A DNA stretch of 64,000 bases from Bacillus sp. S/N-304-OC-R1 (lineage in GTDB: Bacteria > Bacillota > Bacilli > Bacillales > Cytobacillaceae), in contig NZ_JACWFE010000025.1 in NCBI RefSeq assembly GCF_019749375.1, positions 1 through 64,000 of the forward strand, written 5' to 3'. Shown here in pieces: positions 37,373-46,846 of this stretch (position 1 is the stretch's first letter; every line of letters starts with the position of its first letter). A model generated the notes under the pieces. The model saw only the letters and a list, made by a program, of their open reading frames with translations. It did not search any database and was not told where the DNA came from. The position numbers and the translations under genes were made by a program.

Positions 37373-38248
37373 ATGGAATGGTTACAGCAATTAATAAACG
37401 GGATTTCACTCGGGAGTATTTATGCGTTAATCGCATTAGGCTACACGATGGTTTATGGAATTATAAAATTAATTAACTTTGCTCATGGCGATGTATTTAT
37501 GATTGGCGCGTTTGTTGGATTTTACGCTATTTCGGTTTGGGGATTAGGTTTCTTCCCAGCATTAATATTAGCGATGACCGTTTGTGCAATCTTTGGGGTT
37601 CTGATTGAGAGAATCGCTTATAAGCGTCTGCGAAATGCAACAAGAATTGCTGCATTGATTACTGCAATTGGGGTTTCCCTTCTTATCGAATACGGAGTGA
37701 TCTACGTTCGTGGTGCACAGCCGGAAGCTTATCCAAATGTATTACCAAATAAATCCTTTGATATTTTTGGAGCTCAAATTAGCAGCCAATCTTTATTAAT
37801 TCTCTCCGTTTCTATTATTCTAATGCTTATTTTGCAATTTATCGTTCACAAAACAAAAATCGGTAAAGCAATGCGTGCAGTATCTCATGATATGGACGCG
37901 GCTCGTTTAATGGGAATTAACGTTAACAACACAATTTCTGCTACATTCGCGATTGGTTCAGCGATGGCAGGGGCAGCAGGTGTTATTTTTGGTGTGTATT
38001 ATACGAAAATAGATCCATTAATGGGGATTATTCCAGGTTTAAAAGCATTCGTTGCTGCCGTTCTAGGCGGAATCGGTATTATTCCTGGTGCAGCGGTTGG
38101 GGGACTAGTGCTTGGAGTCGTTGAAACAGTTGTAAGTGCTTTCGGTTTCTCATTATGGAGAGATGCAGCAGCATTTATTATTCTCATTTTAATCCTTTTA
38201 TTTAGACCGTCGGGCATCTTCGGTAAAAATGCTAGAGAGAAAGTGTAG
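37373..38248 (+). CDS. livH: Branched-chain amino acid ABC transporter permease LivH
   Basis: About 291 residues, eight or so membrane helices. GISLGSIYALIALGYTMVYG at the N-terminus and GIGIIPGAAVGGLVLGVVE near the C-terminus are the family blocks. ATG 37373 follows AAGGAG at 8 bases; an upstream GTG at 37364 lies inside that site. First gene after the intercistronic hairpin. Confidence 0.93.
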   Translation: MEWLQQLINGISLGSIYALIALGYTMVYGIIKLINFAHGDVFMIGAFVGFYAISVWGLGFFPALILAMTVCAIFGVLIERIAYKRLRNATRIAALITAIGVSLLIEYGVIYVRGAQPEAYPNVLPNKSFDIFGAQISSQSLLILSVSIILMLILQFIVHKTKIGKAMRAVSHDMDAARLMGINVNNTISATFAIGSAMAGAAGVIFGVYYTKIDPLMGIIPGLKAFVAAVLGGIGIIPGAAVGGLVLGVVETVVSAFGFSLWRDAAAFIILILILLFRPSGIFGKNAREKV

Positions 38249-38259
38249 GTGAAATATAT

Positions 38260-39195
38260 ATGAAAAAGGCAAAAGGATTTTGGCTATATTTAATCTTATC
38301 AATCGTCGTCTATGGAGTTATTCAATTTCTCATTAATGCTGGAATCTTAAATCCATTTTATTCTAATACACTCATCTTTATTGGCATAAATATTATCCTG
38401 GCAGTCAGTCTACATCTAGTTATCGGGATTACAGGCCAATTCTCCATCGGGCATGCTGGATTTCTAGCCGTTGGTGCTTATATTTCAGCCATAATTACGA
38501 TGAAACTGCATCTGCCTTTTCCGGTTGCATTAATCGTTGGCGGAATTGTCGCTGCTTTAGCAGGTCTTCTTGTTGGGATTCCGAGTCTTCGCTTAAAAGG
38601 TGACTATTTAGCGATAGCGACATTAGGATTTGCAGAAATTATCAGGATCGTTTTCCTAAATATTGACTACGTTGGCGGAGCTGCTGGTATGCAGGTTTCC
38701 CACTTAACAACTTGGACATATACGTTTATCTGTCTATTTATTACGATCTTAGTTATTATGAACTTTACGAACTCTAGACATGGGCGTGCATGTATTTCAA
38801 TTCGTGAAAATGAAATTGCTGCCGATGCAATGGGTATTAACACAACTTATTATAAGGTTATCGCATTTGCACTTGGCTCATTCTTTGCTGGGGTAGCAGG
38901 CGGCTTGTATTCACATAACTTCTATATTATTCAGCCAACAAACTTCGGATTCTTAAAATCCTTTGACATTTTAATTTTTGTAGTACTTGGTGGGTTAGGA
39001 AGCTTATCAGGGGCAGTCATTTCAGCTATCTTATTAACACTAGTTTCTACCTTCTTGCAGGATTATCCAGAAACTCGAATGATTATGTACAGTCTTGTAC
39101 TAGTAATCGTGATGTTATATCGTCCTCAAGGATTGATGGGAACACGCGAGATTACAGATTTATTCAAGTGGAAAAGCGCGAAAGGAGGTAACTAG
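38260..39195 (+). CDS. livM: Branched-chain amino acid ABC transporter permease LivM
   Basis: A 311-residue membrane protein. LHLVIGITGQFSIGHAGF (about residue 52) and GRACISIRENEIAADAMGIN (about 175), a family loop that contacts the ATPases, are present. Partner of LivH in the channel. It starts 11 bases after livH. Confidence 0.93.
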   Translation: MKKAKGFWLYLILSIVVYGVIQFLINAGILNPFYSNTLIFIGINIILAVSLHLVIGITGQFSIGHAGFLAVGAYISAIITMKLHLPFPVALIVGGIVAALAGLLVGIPSLRLKGDYLAIATLGFAEIIRIVFLNIDYVGGAAGMQVSHLTTWTYTFICLFITILVIMNFTNSRHGRACISIRENEIAADAMGINTTYYKVIAFALGSFFAGVAGGLYSHNFYIIQPTNFGFLKSFDILIFVVLGGLGSLSGAVISAILLTLVSTFLQDYPETRMIMYSLVLVIVMLYRPQGLMGTREITDLFKWKSAKGGN

Positions 39196-39197
39196 TT

Positions 39198-39986
39198 ATG
39201 GGCAATACACCTTTACTACAGGTAAAAGAAGCAGGCATTCAGTTTGGCGGATTAAAGGCTGTACAAGGTTTTAGCATGGAAATCAACCAGGGTGAACTGA
39301 TTGGACTAATTGGTCCTAACGGTGCGGGAAAAACAACTAGCTTTAACTTGCTGACTGGGGTTTATGTTCCAACTGAAGGAGACATCTTATTAGAAGGAAA
39401 ACGCCTTAATGGGTTACCTCCTTATAGAGTAACCCGACTAGGCATAAGCCGTACGTTTCAAAATATCCGCCTGTTCAATGAGCTTTCTGTTTTGGATAAT
39501 GTTAAAGTAGCTTATCATTCATTAGCGAAGCATTCGATTTTTAGCTCGATTTTACGTCTCCCTACTCACTTCTCGGGGGAAAAAGAGATGGAAGAAAAGT
39601 CAATTGAATTCCTAAAGATATTTCAATTAGATAAATACAAAGATGAAAAGGCAAAAAATCTTCCATATGGACAACAAAGAAGACTAGAAATCGCAAGAGC
39701 CTTAGCGGCAGGTCCAAAGCTGTTATTACTTGATGAACCTGCTGCAGGGATGAATCCGCAAGAAACTCATGAGCTCATGGAACTAATTGCGTTCATCCGA
39801 AATAAATTCAATCTGACGATATTGTTAATTGAGCATGATATGAATTTAGTAATGGGTATTTGTGAAAGAATTTATGTATTAGACCATGGACAGCTTATTG
39901 CACATGGAACACCAGAAGAAATTCGAAATCATCCGAAAGTCATCGAGGCTTACTTAGGTGAGGAGGTTGACTCAGATCATGCTTAA
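39198..39986 (+). CDS. livG: Branched-chain amino acid ABC transporter ATPase LivG
   Basis: A 262-residue ATPase: Walker A GPNGAGKTT (about residue 38), the signature degenerate as YGQQRRLEIARAL (about 153) as in the LivG family, Walker B LLLLDEPAAGMNPQE. Ribosome site AAAGGAGG. It overlaps livF by 8 bases. Confidence 0.94.
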   Translation: MGNTPLLQVKEAGIQFGGLKAVQGFSMEINQGELIGLIGPNGAGKTTSFNLLTGVYVPTEGDILLEGKRLNGLPPYRVTRLGISRTFQNIRLFNELSVLDNVKVAYHSLAKHSIFSSILRLPTHFSGEKEMEEKSIEFLKIFQLDKYKDEKAKNLPYGQQRRLEIARALAAGPKLLLLDEPAAGMNPQETHELMELIAFIRNKFNLTILLIEHDMNLVMGICERIYVLDHGQLIAHGTPEEIRNHPKVIEAYLGEEVDSDHA

Positions 39987-40686
39987 AGTAGATGGAATTG
40001 ACGTTTTTTATGGTAATATTCAAGCACTTAAGGGTGTTTCATTAGAAGTAAATGAAGGGGAAATTGTAACTCTTATTGGTGCGAACGGTGCCGGAAAAAG
40101 TACACTCCTAAAAACTTTATCAGGATTGCTTAAACCAAAGAATGGCTCTATCCAATACTTAGGGGATTCCATTGGAGGAAAGGCTGCGCAGTCAATAGTG
40201 AAAGCTGGAATCTCTCACGTTCCTGAAGGACGTCGCGTCTTTTCAAATATGACAGTGGAAGAAAACCTTGAGCTCGGTGCGTTTTTAAGAAAGGATTCTA
40301 AGGAAATCCATAAAGATATACAAAAGGTATACGAAACGTTCCCGCGTTTGCTTGAACGAAGAAAACAGTTATCTGGAACTCTTTCAGGCGGGGAGCAGCA
40401 GATGTTAGCTATGGGAAGAGCCATTATGGCAAGACCGAAACTTCTATTGCTAGATGAGCCTTCTATGGGGCTTGCACCATTAATGGTAAAAACAATCTTC
40501 CAAATTATTGAGGATATAAACCGTGAAGGTACAACGATTTTGCTTGTTGAGCAAAATGCACACATGGCTTTATCGATTGCTAACCGTGCCTATGTAATTG
40601 AAACAGGGCGTGTAACCGTTTCTGGCACAGCTGCAGAGCTTCAGGAGAGCGAAGAAATTAAGAAAGCATATTTGGGCGGACATTAA
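39979..40686 (+). CDS. livF: Branched-chain amino acid ABC transporter ATPase LivF
   Basis: About 235 residues: Walker A GANGAGKST (about residue 34), signature LSGGEQQMLAMGRA (about 133), Walker B LLLLDEPSMGLAPL. ATG 39979 begins MLKVDGIDVFYGN, the usual family start; the frame is open from 39958. Last gene of livKHMGF. Confidence 0.94.
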   Translation: MLKVDGIDVFYGNIQALKGVSLEVNEGEIVTLIGANGAGKSTLLKTLSGLLKPKNGSIQYLGDSIGGKAAQSIVKAGISHVPEGRRVFSNMTVEENLELGAFLRKDSKEIHKDIQKVYETFPRLLERRKQLSGTLSGGEQQMLAMGRAIMARPKLLLLDEPSMGLAPLMVKTIFQIIEDINREGTTILLVEQNAHMALSIANRAYVIETGRVTVSGTAAELQESEEIKKAYLGGH

Positions 40687-40690
40687 TGAA

Positions 40691-40740
40691 ACAAGGGTCA
40701 AACTTGCGCATATTGCGTTAGTTGACCCTGTTTCTTTTTC
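40691..40740. terminator. Bidirectional terminator
   Basis: GGGTCAA (40695) pairs with TTGACCC (40722) around an inner GCGCA/TGCG-type stem, followed by TTTCTTTTTC. It separates livF from the convergent lytH. Confidence 0.8.
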
Positions 40741-40744
40741 TAGC

Positions 40745-41731
40745 CTATTTTTTTCTGTTCCGTTCCTGTCTTTCCCACAAACGTAAATGTGAATAAGGAT
40801 CAAAGGACCATTCGGTAAAACCATTATCCTTATAAATTCCATAATGTAAATGAGGTGGGAATTTGCCTGATGTGCCTGGAGGTCCATATCCAGAGCTTCC
40901 CACACCGCCAATTAACATTCCGGGTTCAACGATTTGGCCAACCCTTATATCCTTGGCAAATCCATTTAGATGAGCGAAATAATGATAATTATTATTAATA
41001 TCCCTTATCCCAATTCGCCATCCGCCAAATCGATTCCAGCCTTTCATTTCGACAATCCCATAAGCTGTGGCGCGGACAGGAACACCATATCCTGCAAAAA
41101 TGTCTGTTCCTTCATGAATTCTTCTTCCACCCCAGCCACGGGCAGCACCCCATGTATTTTTATAGGTGTAGTGACTTCTAATAGGAAGCGGGAAAGCATG
41201 TTTATCTAAATCCAATCTTCCAAAATGTTTATAGAGTCTGGCTTTACCAATTATAATGCTAACCGTCTTATCACGTTTATAATAATCCCATAGCCCAATT
41301 TTGATATTATCGTGATCAGTTCCATACGAGAGAAGATGATTTGCAAATGTATAAAGAACATCTACATCATTCGTTATGGAAGCTTTTCCGTCTCCGTCCC
41401 CATCAAGACCCACACCATTAAAAAGCTGAATTGATAACAGATTATCATCAGTTGGATTAGGATTTAAGGGACCTGCCCATTTTTCTGGTCTGAAATAAAT
41501 AGCTGTTAGTCCTTTGGCTTTTGGAATATCTCTACGGGCTTGTCTTACATTTCGTTCATATTGATCAACACCAGCCAGATAATACCAAGGAATATGTGTA
41601 ACAGCTTCAATTCTTTTATATACTTCCATACGACTATTGTAAACATCATTAGGACTAGGTTGTGCTTGTCCGTCCCATACGGGAATAATGGAAAGAATCA
41701 ATGTTAAAATAGCAATTTTTTTAATTCTCAC
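40745..41731 (-). CDS. lytH: L-Ala-D-Glu peptidase LytH, M23 family
   Basis: About 328 residues with an N-terminal signal-type segment (IAILTLILSIIPVWDGQAQ). The C-terminal M23/LysM-like peptidase domain (from about residue 205) has the zinc motifs RRIHEGTDIF (HxxxD) and PPHLHYGIY (HxH). In B. subtilis LytH is made in sporulation and trims peptide side chains of the spore cortex to single L-alanine. The GTG at 41731 has GGGAGGA six bases upstream and gives the expected length; the open frame runs to 41800. Confidence 0.9.
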   Translation of the reverse strand: MRIKKIAILTLILSIIPVWDGQAQPSPNDVYNSRMEVYKRIEAVTHIPWYYLAGVDQYERNVRQARRDIPKAKGLTAIYFRPEKWAGPLNPNPTDDNLLSIQLFNGVGLDGDGDGKASITNDVDVLYTFANHLLSYGTDHDNIKIGLWDYYKRDKTVSIIIGKARLYKHFGRLDLDKHAFPLPIRSHYTYKNTWGAARGWGGRRIHEGTDIFAGYGVPVRATAYGIVEMKGWNRFGGWRIGIRDINNNYHYFAHLNGFAKDIRVGQIVEPGMLIGGVGSSGYGPPGTSGKFPPHLHYGIYKDNGFTEWSFDPYSHLRLWERQERNRKK

Positions 41732-41896
41732 AGTAGTCCTCCCTTTATCAAACATATGCTTATTTAGTTTGTGATTTTTGAAAAAATAAATATATATCAA
41801 TTAATGGTAATCAAAATTTTGCAACTTGTCCTAGGTTTCTTCATGTGTTACAGTTGCATCATATGAGTGTATTTTACGTTTTGAAGAATAAATATA

Positions 41897-42015
41897 TAGC
41901 TGCAGCGCCTGAATGATCAAGGTCATAAGTCTGTCTGAAAAGAAGCTTATAAATCAACCTTCATACCACTTGTCTTATGCTTGATGGGGCTGGATAAGGC
42001 GCTTTCGCTATTTCT
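41897..42015. repeat. Dispersed palindromic repeat, diverged full copy D
   Basis: It begins GCTGCAGCGCCTGAATGATC and ends CTGGATAAGGCGCTTTCGCT, with ATAAG/CTTAT inner arms. The ends match copy A, but the middle has diverged. It lies in the lytH-lipA divergent gap, ending 5 bases before the lipA ribosome binding site. Confidence 0.75.
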
Positions 42016-42032
42016 AATAGGGAGTGGAAAAT

Positions 42033-42950
42033 TTGAGCACAAAAGAGGAATATATACGTAAGCCAGAGTGGCTAAAAATAAAATTAAACACGAATGAAAA
42101 CTATACCGGATTAAAGAAAATGATGAGGGAAAAAAGCCTTCATACTGTATGTGAAGAGGCTAAATGTCCAAATATACATGAATGCTGGGCAGTAAGAAGA
42201 ACAGCTACTTTCATGATCCTTGGTGATACATGTACACGTGCTTGCCGTTTCTGTGCGGTTAAGACCGGTTTGCCTACAGAGTTAGATTGGGCAGAACCGG
42301 AAAGAGTAGCAGATTCAGTTGCTCTTATGAATCTAAAGCATGTAGTTGTCACTGCAGTGGCTAGGGATGATCTTAAGGATGGCGGAGCAGCTGTATTTGC
42401 TGAAACAGTGAGAGCTATTCGAAGAAAGAATCCTTTTACAAGTATTGAAGTTCTGCCTTCAGATATGGGCGGAGTATACGAAAACTTAAAAACACTAATG
42501 GATGCACGTCCTGATATATTAAACCATAATATAGAGACTGTTGAGCGTCTTACACCGAGAGTAAGAGCTCGTGCCCAGTATCACCGTTCTTTAGAGTTTT
42601 TGAAACGTGCTAAGGAAATGCAGCCGGATATCCCAACAAAATCCAGTCTGATGACTGGGTTAGGGGAAACAAAAGAAGAAATTATCGCGGTTATGGATGA
42701 TTTAAGAGCACATCATGTTGATATTATGACAATCGGCCAATACTTGCAGCCTTCGAAAAAACATCTAAAGGTAGTGAAGTATTATCATCCAGATGAATTC
42801 CAGGAGCTCAAGGAAATTGCACTAAGCAAAGGTTTTAATCATTGTGAAGCAGGTCCACTTGTACGTTCATCATATCATGCTGACGAACAAGTTAATGCTG
42901 CAGCGAAGCGTCAGCAGGAATTAGGAGAAATCGAACTTAAAAAAGCATAA
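42033..42950 (+). CDS. lipA: Lipoyl synthase
   Basis: About 305 residues, a radical SAM enzyme that inserts two sulfurs into octanoyl groups on GcvH or E2 proteins. The auxiliary cluster Cys set is [12 protein letters not shown] (about residue 40), and the radical SAM motif is CTRACRFC (about 71). The conserved C-terminal RSSYHADEQ serves the auxiliary cluster. TTG 42033 fits GGGAG with 8-base spacing and gives the family N-terminus; GTG 42024 is an alternative. It depends on Fe-S clusters from the suf operon. Confidence 0.96.
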   Translation: MSTKEEYIRKPEWLKIKLNTNENYTGLKKMMREKSLHTVCEEAKCPNIHECWAVRRTATFMILGDTCTRACRFCAVKTGLPTELDWAEPERVADSVALMNLKHVVVTAVARDDLKDGGAAVFAETVRAIRRKNPFTSIEVLPSDMGGVYENLKTLMDARPDILNHNIETVERLTPRVRARAQYHRSLEFLKRAKEMQPDIPTKSSLMTGLGETKEEIIAVMDDLRAHHVDIMTIGQYLQPSKKHLKVVKYYHPDEFQELKEIALSKGFNHCEAGPLVRSSYHADEQVNAAAKRQQELGEIELKKA

Positions 42951-42956
42951 TAAGGA

Positions 42957-42996
42957 AAGAAGGGTTCAGCATTATAGCTGACCCTTCTTTATTATT
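42957..42996. terminator. Bidirectional terminator between lipA and the lipoprotein gene
   Basis: AAAGAAGGGTTCAGC pairs with GCTGACCCTTCTTT; flanks are A-rich and T-rich. Confidence 0.9.
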
Positions 42997-43684
42997 TCAT
43001 ATTTCGATTGTTATTATTGTACTTCTCGCCTATCTTTTCGCCATTTTCATTTTCGCCATTCCCCATTTTGTATCCTTGTGGAGATTTAAGCATTTCCTTA
43101 ATGACTTTATTTAGTCCGTTATTCACACTTTTTGTGTTAGGACTATTGGTAGCAAAGTTTTCAACATAACGGCGAAGGGATGTATTATCACTCACATATA
43201 CATGGTACCATCTTGGAACAACAGACATGGCAGTTTTCTTTACTTGATCTGCAGTCAGGTTCCGATCCTTAGAATCTGTCGAATAAATAACGAGAACTTC
43301 TTCATCTGTCACAAGTGTAGAAATGTCATCTACATCGTTGATATCTGCGCAATAGGCGGAAATCATATCAGCGAGCTGCTCTCGATTTATCACCCCATAG
43401 CTATTGTTTACATTCTCGCCCATTATTGGGCTTTTTTGGTGACGAACATATCCAAAATTATTATTTGTATTGTTGTCCGTATTCCGATTGTTCATGAAGT
43501 TTCCATTATTGTTATCGGTATCACGGTTATATAATTCAGGACGTTGAGTGTTAACATTTAGAGTATTACCGCTGCGCTCGTAAATGCCATCTCCCTCACC
43601 AGCCAACTTATTGCTTTGACAAGCCGTTAACGCAGTAATTCCGCATATACCTAAGATCACCAATGATTTTTTAATGTGAAGCAC
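42992..43684 (-). CDS. yutC: YhcN/YlaJ family sporulation lipoprotein
   Basis: A 230-residue lipoprotein with lipobox LTAC (Cys 22). An Asn/Asp-rich low-complexity stretch (residues 55-80, repeated RNTDNN) is followed by the YhcN/YlaJ domain (about 95-200). The C-terminus is again Asn/Glu-rich. Family members are membrane or coat-associated in spores. The GTG start overlaps its GGGGG site, so the true start is uncertain by a few codons. Position next to lipA matches yutC. Confidence 0.8.
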   Translation of the reverse strand: MLHIKKSLVILGICGITALTACQSNKLAGEGDGIYERSGNTLNVNTQRPELYNRDTDNNNGNFMNNRNTDNNTNNNFGYVRHQKSPIMGENVNNSYGVINREQLADMISAYCADINDVDDISTLVTDEEVLVIYSTDSKDRNLTADQVKKTAMSVVPRWYHVYVSDNTSLRRYVENFATNSPNTKSVNNGLNKVIKEMLKSPQGYKMGNGENENGEKIGEKYNNNNRNMK

Positions 43685-43852
43685 CCCCTTGATTATAGAA
43701 TAACCAGCAGATTATTTTTTTCTCATAGAAATTGATGGGGTATCAGTTATAATTTAAATATAGGTCTTTTTTAAGAAGTGCTTTCGAAATACAGACATTT
43801 CCAATATAATGGTGAATAACGAACGCTGTTTTTATACTTGAGGTGATATGAT

Positions 43853-44128
43853 TTGATTTGTATTAATAATGTTTGCTATGAAGTAATTGAAGATATAAGA
43901 GATGGTTTTAATGAAGAGGCTTTTCGCGGCAGGTATAGTGATATTCTAACTCGATATGATTATATTGTAGGGGATTGGGGCTATGGCCAGCTTAGGCTGC
44001 GCGGTTTCTTTGATGACCAGAATCAAAAAGCAACCTTCGATACAAAGATAAGTACATTAACGGAATATTTATATGAATTCTGTAATTTTGGCTGTGCTTA
44101 TTTTGTGGCAAAAAAAGTAAATAAATAA
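43853..44128 (+). CDS. yutD: YutD family protein (DUF1027)
   Basis: A 91-residue protein. The conserved part is IEDIRDGFNEEAFRGRYSDI, followed by YDYIVGDWGYGQLRLRGF and, at the C-terminus, CNFGCAYFV. Function is unknown. TTG start after GAGGTGAT. A terminator follows. Confidence 0.88.
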   Translation: MICINNVCYEVIEDIRDGFNEEAFRGRYSDILTRYDYIVGDWGYGQLRLRGFFDDQNQKATFDTKISTLTEYLYEFCNFGCAYFVAKKVNK

Positions 44129-44132
44129 TGCG

Positions 44133-44162
44133 AAAAAGGCAATCAACAGATTGCCTTTTTCT
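44133..44162. terminator. Bidirectional terminator
   Basis: AAAAAGGCAAT and ATTGCCTTTTT flank a short loop. It ends yutD and also the convergent minus-strand gene. Confidence 0.9.
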
Positions 44163-44457
44163 ATTTCTGATAATCATCATATGGAGGCTCCATGCTTTTA
44201 TCAGGGTCATCATGGGTTGGATGGGAACCTTCCATCTGACGTGGCATGTCTTCGTGAAGCGTCTTATTTTCATAGGCAAAATTGCTATACTGCCGCTGTT
44301 CGTCTCGAAATGGTGTACTTTTAAGTTCCACAGGCTCGTGTCTTCGAATAGGCGACCCATACGGCCCATCAGGAAAGTCTTCTTTCGCCAAATAATTTCT
44401 CCGCTTTTCTACATTTGACAACTCTGTATATTCACGCTCTTCTTCCTTCTTATCCAC
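44161..44457 (-). CDS. Conserved small cytosolic protein
   Basis: A 98-residue very hydrophilic protein, rich in Glu, Pro and Arg, with GPYGSPIRRHEPVE near residue 32 and the C-terminal EGSHPTHDDPDKSMEPPYDD. It is probably disordered. I recognise it as a protein conserved in Bacillaceae next to yutD, without known function. GTG start after AAAGGGGTGG. Confidence 0.7.
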   Translation of the reverse strand: MDKKEEEREYTELSNVEKRRNYLAKEDFPDGPYGSPIRRHEPVELKSTPFRDEQRQYSNFAYENKTLHEDMPRQMEGSHPTHDDPDKSMEPPYDDYQK

Positions 44458-44483
44458 TATTCCACCCCTTTAAATTACAAATG

Positions 44484-44520
44484 ATAAAGGAGAACCTTAG
44501 CGCAGGCTCTCCTTTATTAT
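44484..44520 (-). terminator. Terminator after the DUF3055 gene
   Basis: ATAAAGGAGA (44484) pairs with TCTCCTTTAT (44508) around an inner ACC/GGC-like stem. It lies between two minus-strand genes. Confidence 0.7.
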
Positions 44521-44566
44521 TTGTGTTAATGCTAATAATAAACGGGAAGAATAATCTTTAAACAAG

Positions 44567-44833
44567 TTAAACTAATTCATATAAGAAGGAGCGCAATTCT
44601 TCTGCATCTTCTTCGGAAAGATTAAAAGCATATTCCAGATACCCTTCTTCTTTTAAATCATCTGGCCCAATAATGGCAAAGCGGCTGCCTTGTATGTCAA
44701 GGACTATCTGCTTTCCGTAATATCGATCAGATTGAATAATAGCTAAATCAAAGCGTTGATTTTCACCCATAAAGCTAACAAAGCGTGTTTTGGTATTTAC
44801 CATATCATCATATAAAAAAAATCGTTCGGCCAT
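44567..44833 (-). CDS. DUF3055 family protein
   Basis: An 88-residue acidic protein. RFFLYDDMVNTKTRFVSFMG at the N-terminus and DIQGSRFAIIGPDDL in the middle are features of DUF3055 as I remember it. Function unknown. Starts after AAAGGGG. A separate transcription unit between yutD and the EAL gene. Confidence 0.75.
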   Translation of the reverse strand: MAERFFLYDDMVNTKTRFVSFMGENQRFDLAIIQSDRYYGKQIVLDIQGSRFAIIGPDDLKEEGYLEYAFNLSEEDAEELRSFLYELV

Positions 44834-45040
44834 TTTTAAATACCCCTTTAAATATACATCTTTTATCTTACAGTTTACTTATTTCTATCATATCAGAAAT
44901 AGGATTAATTCTCACTGCTTCCACCTGGTTAAAATTTCATTTGTCCTAAAATGTTTCTAATATTGGGGGATTCACTCGAACTTTGTGATAAAATGGTGGT
45001 ATATGTAATATTTGACGCTGCATCTGAGAGGAATGAAACC

Positions 45041-46345
45041 ATGGCTCACCCATATATAAAGAAATTCACTAATCTTAGGAAATGGCTCAAAATCTTACTG
45101 CCAATAGACAAGCTAAAGTTTTATCCGCCGCAATTCATTATTCGTGACCCGATTACGAAAGCAGTGAGAAAAGCTTTTGATGGTGGGTATGAAGTGGCGG
45201 TGGTTGTGTTCAATATTAAAAATCTGCGTGAATTGCCTGAACAGCTTGGGGACCAAGGTTATACGCATTTTATTCATTTATTAAAGAAAACATTTAAAGT
45301 AGTAATCGAAGAAGAAGTGAAGGCAGAGGAAGTGATTGCACTTCATGATTATTCAAGCGATGGCCTAACACTTTTCTTGAAGGTGAACCATGATAGTCAT
45401 TCTGTAACAGATATTGATAAAAAAATGAAAAAGATTTTAAGGCAAACTGAGAAAAGACTCCATGAACAAATACCATTTGCCAAACCAAACTTTGAAACAG
45501 GTTATATGTTTATTGAAAAAAGGCATTACTCTATTCAAGAAGCGATTTTGAAAGCTAATCAACATGCTCTTTCAATGGCAGAAAAGAAGGTTCAGTCCGA
45601 GTATAATGATATGCTGTATTTAGTAAGCAAAATTGTCGCACAGAAGGATATTTATCTTCTGGCGCAGCCAATTATTGATATTGCTACTGGAGAGGTAAGA
45701 GCATGGGAAATGCTAACCCGCGGACCAAAGGGTTCGACATTAGAAAATCCACTGCAGCTCTTTTCTATTGCAAGGCAAACCGGTATGCTATATGATTTAG
45801 AACTAATTGTATTTGAAAAAACAATTAATCAAATTCAATCTACTGGCTGCACACAAGATATTTTTATTAACTTTACTCCTATCACATTAGGGCATGAACG
45901 ATTTATTCGTGACATAAGGAAGTTGCTGTCAAAGAACAAAAATATTTCTCCACGACAAATTACGCTAGAAATTACAGAGCGTGATGCCATTGAAGGGATG
46001 GAGAACTTTTTATACAATATAAAGGTGTTAAGAATGCTTGGCTTCCGAGTAGCCGTTGATGATACCGGTGCAGGATATGCGAGCCTGCACTCGATAAGTG
46101 AAATTATGCCGGATATTATAAAGATTGATCGGTCGGTTATTCAAGATATTGACAAGAATGCTGTAAAAGAGTCGATGCTAAAAGGATTATTAATTATTGC
46201 CAAGGAAGCGGGCTCTTTAGTCGTGGCTGAAGGAATTGAAAATAAAGAGGAAGCTTTAGTCCTTTCTAGAAATAAGGTTGATTTAGCTCAAGGGTATTAC
46301 TATGCTCGTCCGGATTATTTAGAAAAAGGATTAAAGCTATCGTAA
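45041..46345 (+). CDS. EAL domain protein with degenerate GGDEF, putative c-di-GMP phosphodiesterase
   Basis: About 434 residues. Residues 30-185 resemble a GGDEF domain in which the active-site loop is degenerate (DYSSDGLTLFL instead of GGDEF), so no cyclase activity is expected. The EAL domain (about 190-430) keeps the metal and catalytic residues: WEMLTRG (the EAL Glu), FINFTP (Asn), LEITER (Glu), VAVDDTGAGYASL (Asp pair), DIIKIDRS (Lys) and VAEGIEN (Glu). It is probably an active phosphodiesterase. ATG 45041 lies 8 bases after GAGAGGA; no signal or helices are seen. Confidence 0.9.
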   Translation: MAHPYIKKFTNLRKWLKILLPIDKLKFYPPQFIIRDPITKAVRKAFDGGYEVAVVVFNIKNLRELPEQLGDQGYTHFIHLLKKTFKVVIEEEVKAEEVIALHDYSSDGLTLFLKVNHDSHSVTDIDKKMKKILRQTEKRLHEQIPFAKPNFETGYMFIEKRHYSIQEAILKANQHALSMAEKKVQSEYNDMLYLVSKIVAQKDIYLLAQPIIDIATGEVRAWEMLTRGPKGSTLENPLQLFSIARQTGMLYDLELIVFEKTINQIQSTGCTQDIFINFTPITLGHERFIRDIRKLLSKNKNISPRQITLEITERDAIEGMENFLYNIKVLRMLGFRVAVDDTGAGYASLHSISEIMPDIIKIDRSVIQDIDKNAVKESMLKGLLIIAKEAGSLVVAEGIENKEEALVLSRNKVDLAQGYYYARPDYLEKGLKLS

Positions 46346-46364
46346 TCGAAGAAAGGTGAAAATC

Positions 46365-46802
46365 ATGTATTTTGTTGATCGGGAAAAAATTGAAGCTACA
46401 CTTGTTTTTTTAGAAGAGCAGTTCACGCTTTTTGAAGAAATAAAGGAGCTAACTTCAAAGCTTGAGAAAGCAGCACTTGAACGCACAAGCCAGTTAATAA
46501 TCGAATCCATTCTTGATGTTGGAAATGCGATGATCGATGGTTTTATTATGCGGGATCCGGGAAGCTATGATGATATAGTTGATATTCTCGATGATGAAAA
46601 GGTTATCCATGACGAGTTAACAAACAGCTGCAAGCAGATTATTAAATACCGCAAAATGCTTGTTCAAAACTATATAGAAGTAAACCATAATGAGGTACAA
46701 GCACAATTTAGCCAGCATTTGTCTGTACTAAAGCAATTTCCAGAGAAAGTAAGGGCATACTTACTGCATGAGCTGGGTCCCGTGTCTGCATTCCGGAACT
46801 AA
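46365..46802 (+). CDS. yutE: DUF86/HepT-like protein YutE
   Basis: A 145-residue helical protein. The conserved LIIESILDVGNAMIDGFIMR and RDPGSYDDIVDIL blocks identify the DUF86 family. Relatives such as HepT are toxins with an RxxxxH motif. Here I see the motif region as KYRKMLVQNY with no His at the usual place, and there is no MNT-type partner gene next to it, so a toxin role is unlikely. Just downstream of the EAL gene and 44 bases before yutF. Confidence 0.85.
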   Translation: MYFVDREKIEATLVFLEEQFTLFEEIKELTSKLEKAALERTSQLIIESILDVGNAMIDGFIMRDPGSYDDIVDILDDEKVIHDELTNSCKQIIKYRKMLVQNYIEVNHNEVQAQFSQHLSVLKQFPEKVRAYLLHELGPVSAFRN

Positions 46803-46846
46803 TTAACCACCTTTGAGCAGTTTTCACCTGATTAGGAGTGATTGAT

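Noticed and set aside
44128-44418. Plus-strand frame opposite the small cytosolic protein gene
   Set aside because: The minus-strand frame has a good ribosome site and recognised conservation; the plus frame runs through the terminator.
46365-46802. HepT-MntA toxin-antitoxin system at the DUF86 gene
   Set aside because: No MNT-type nucleotidyltransferase gene next to it and no clear RxxxxH motif; matches the housekeeping YutE form.
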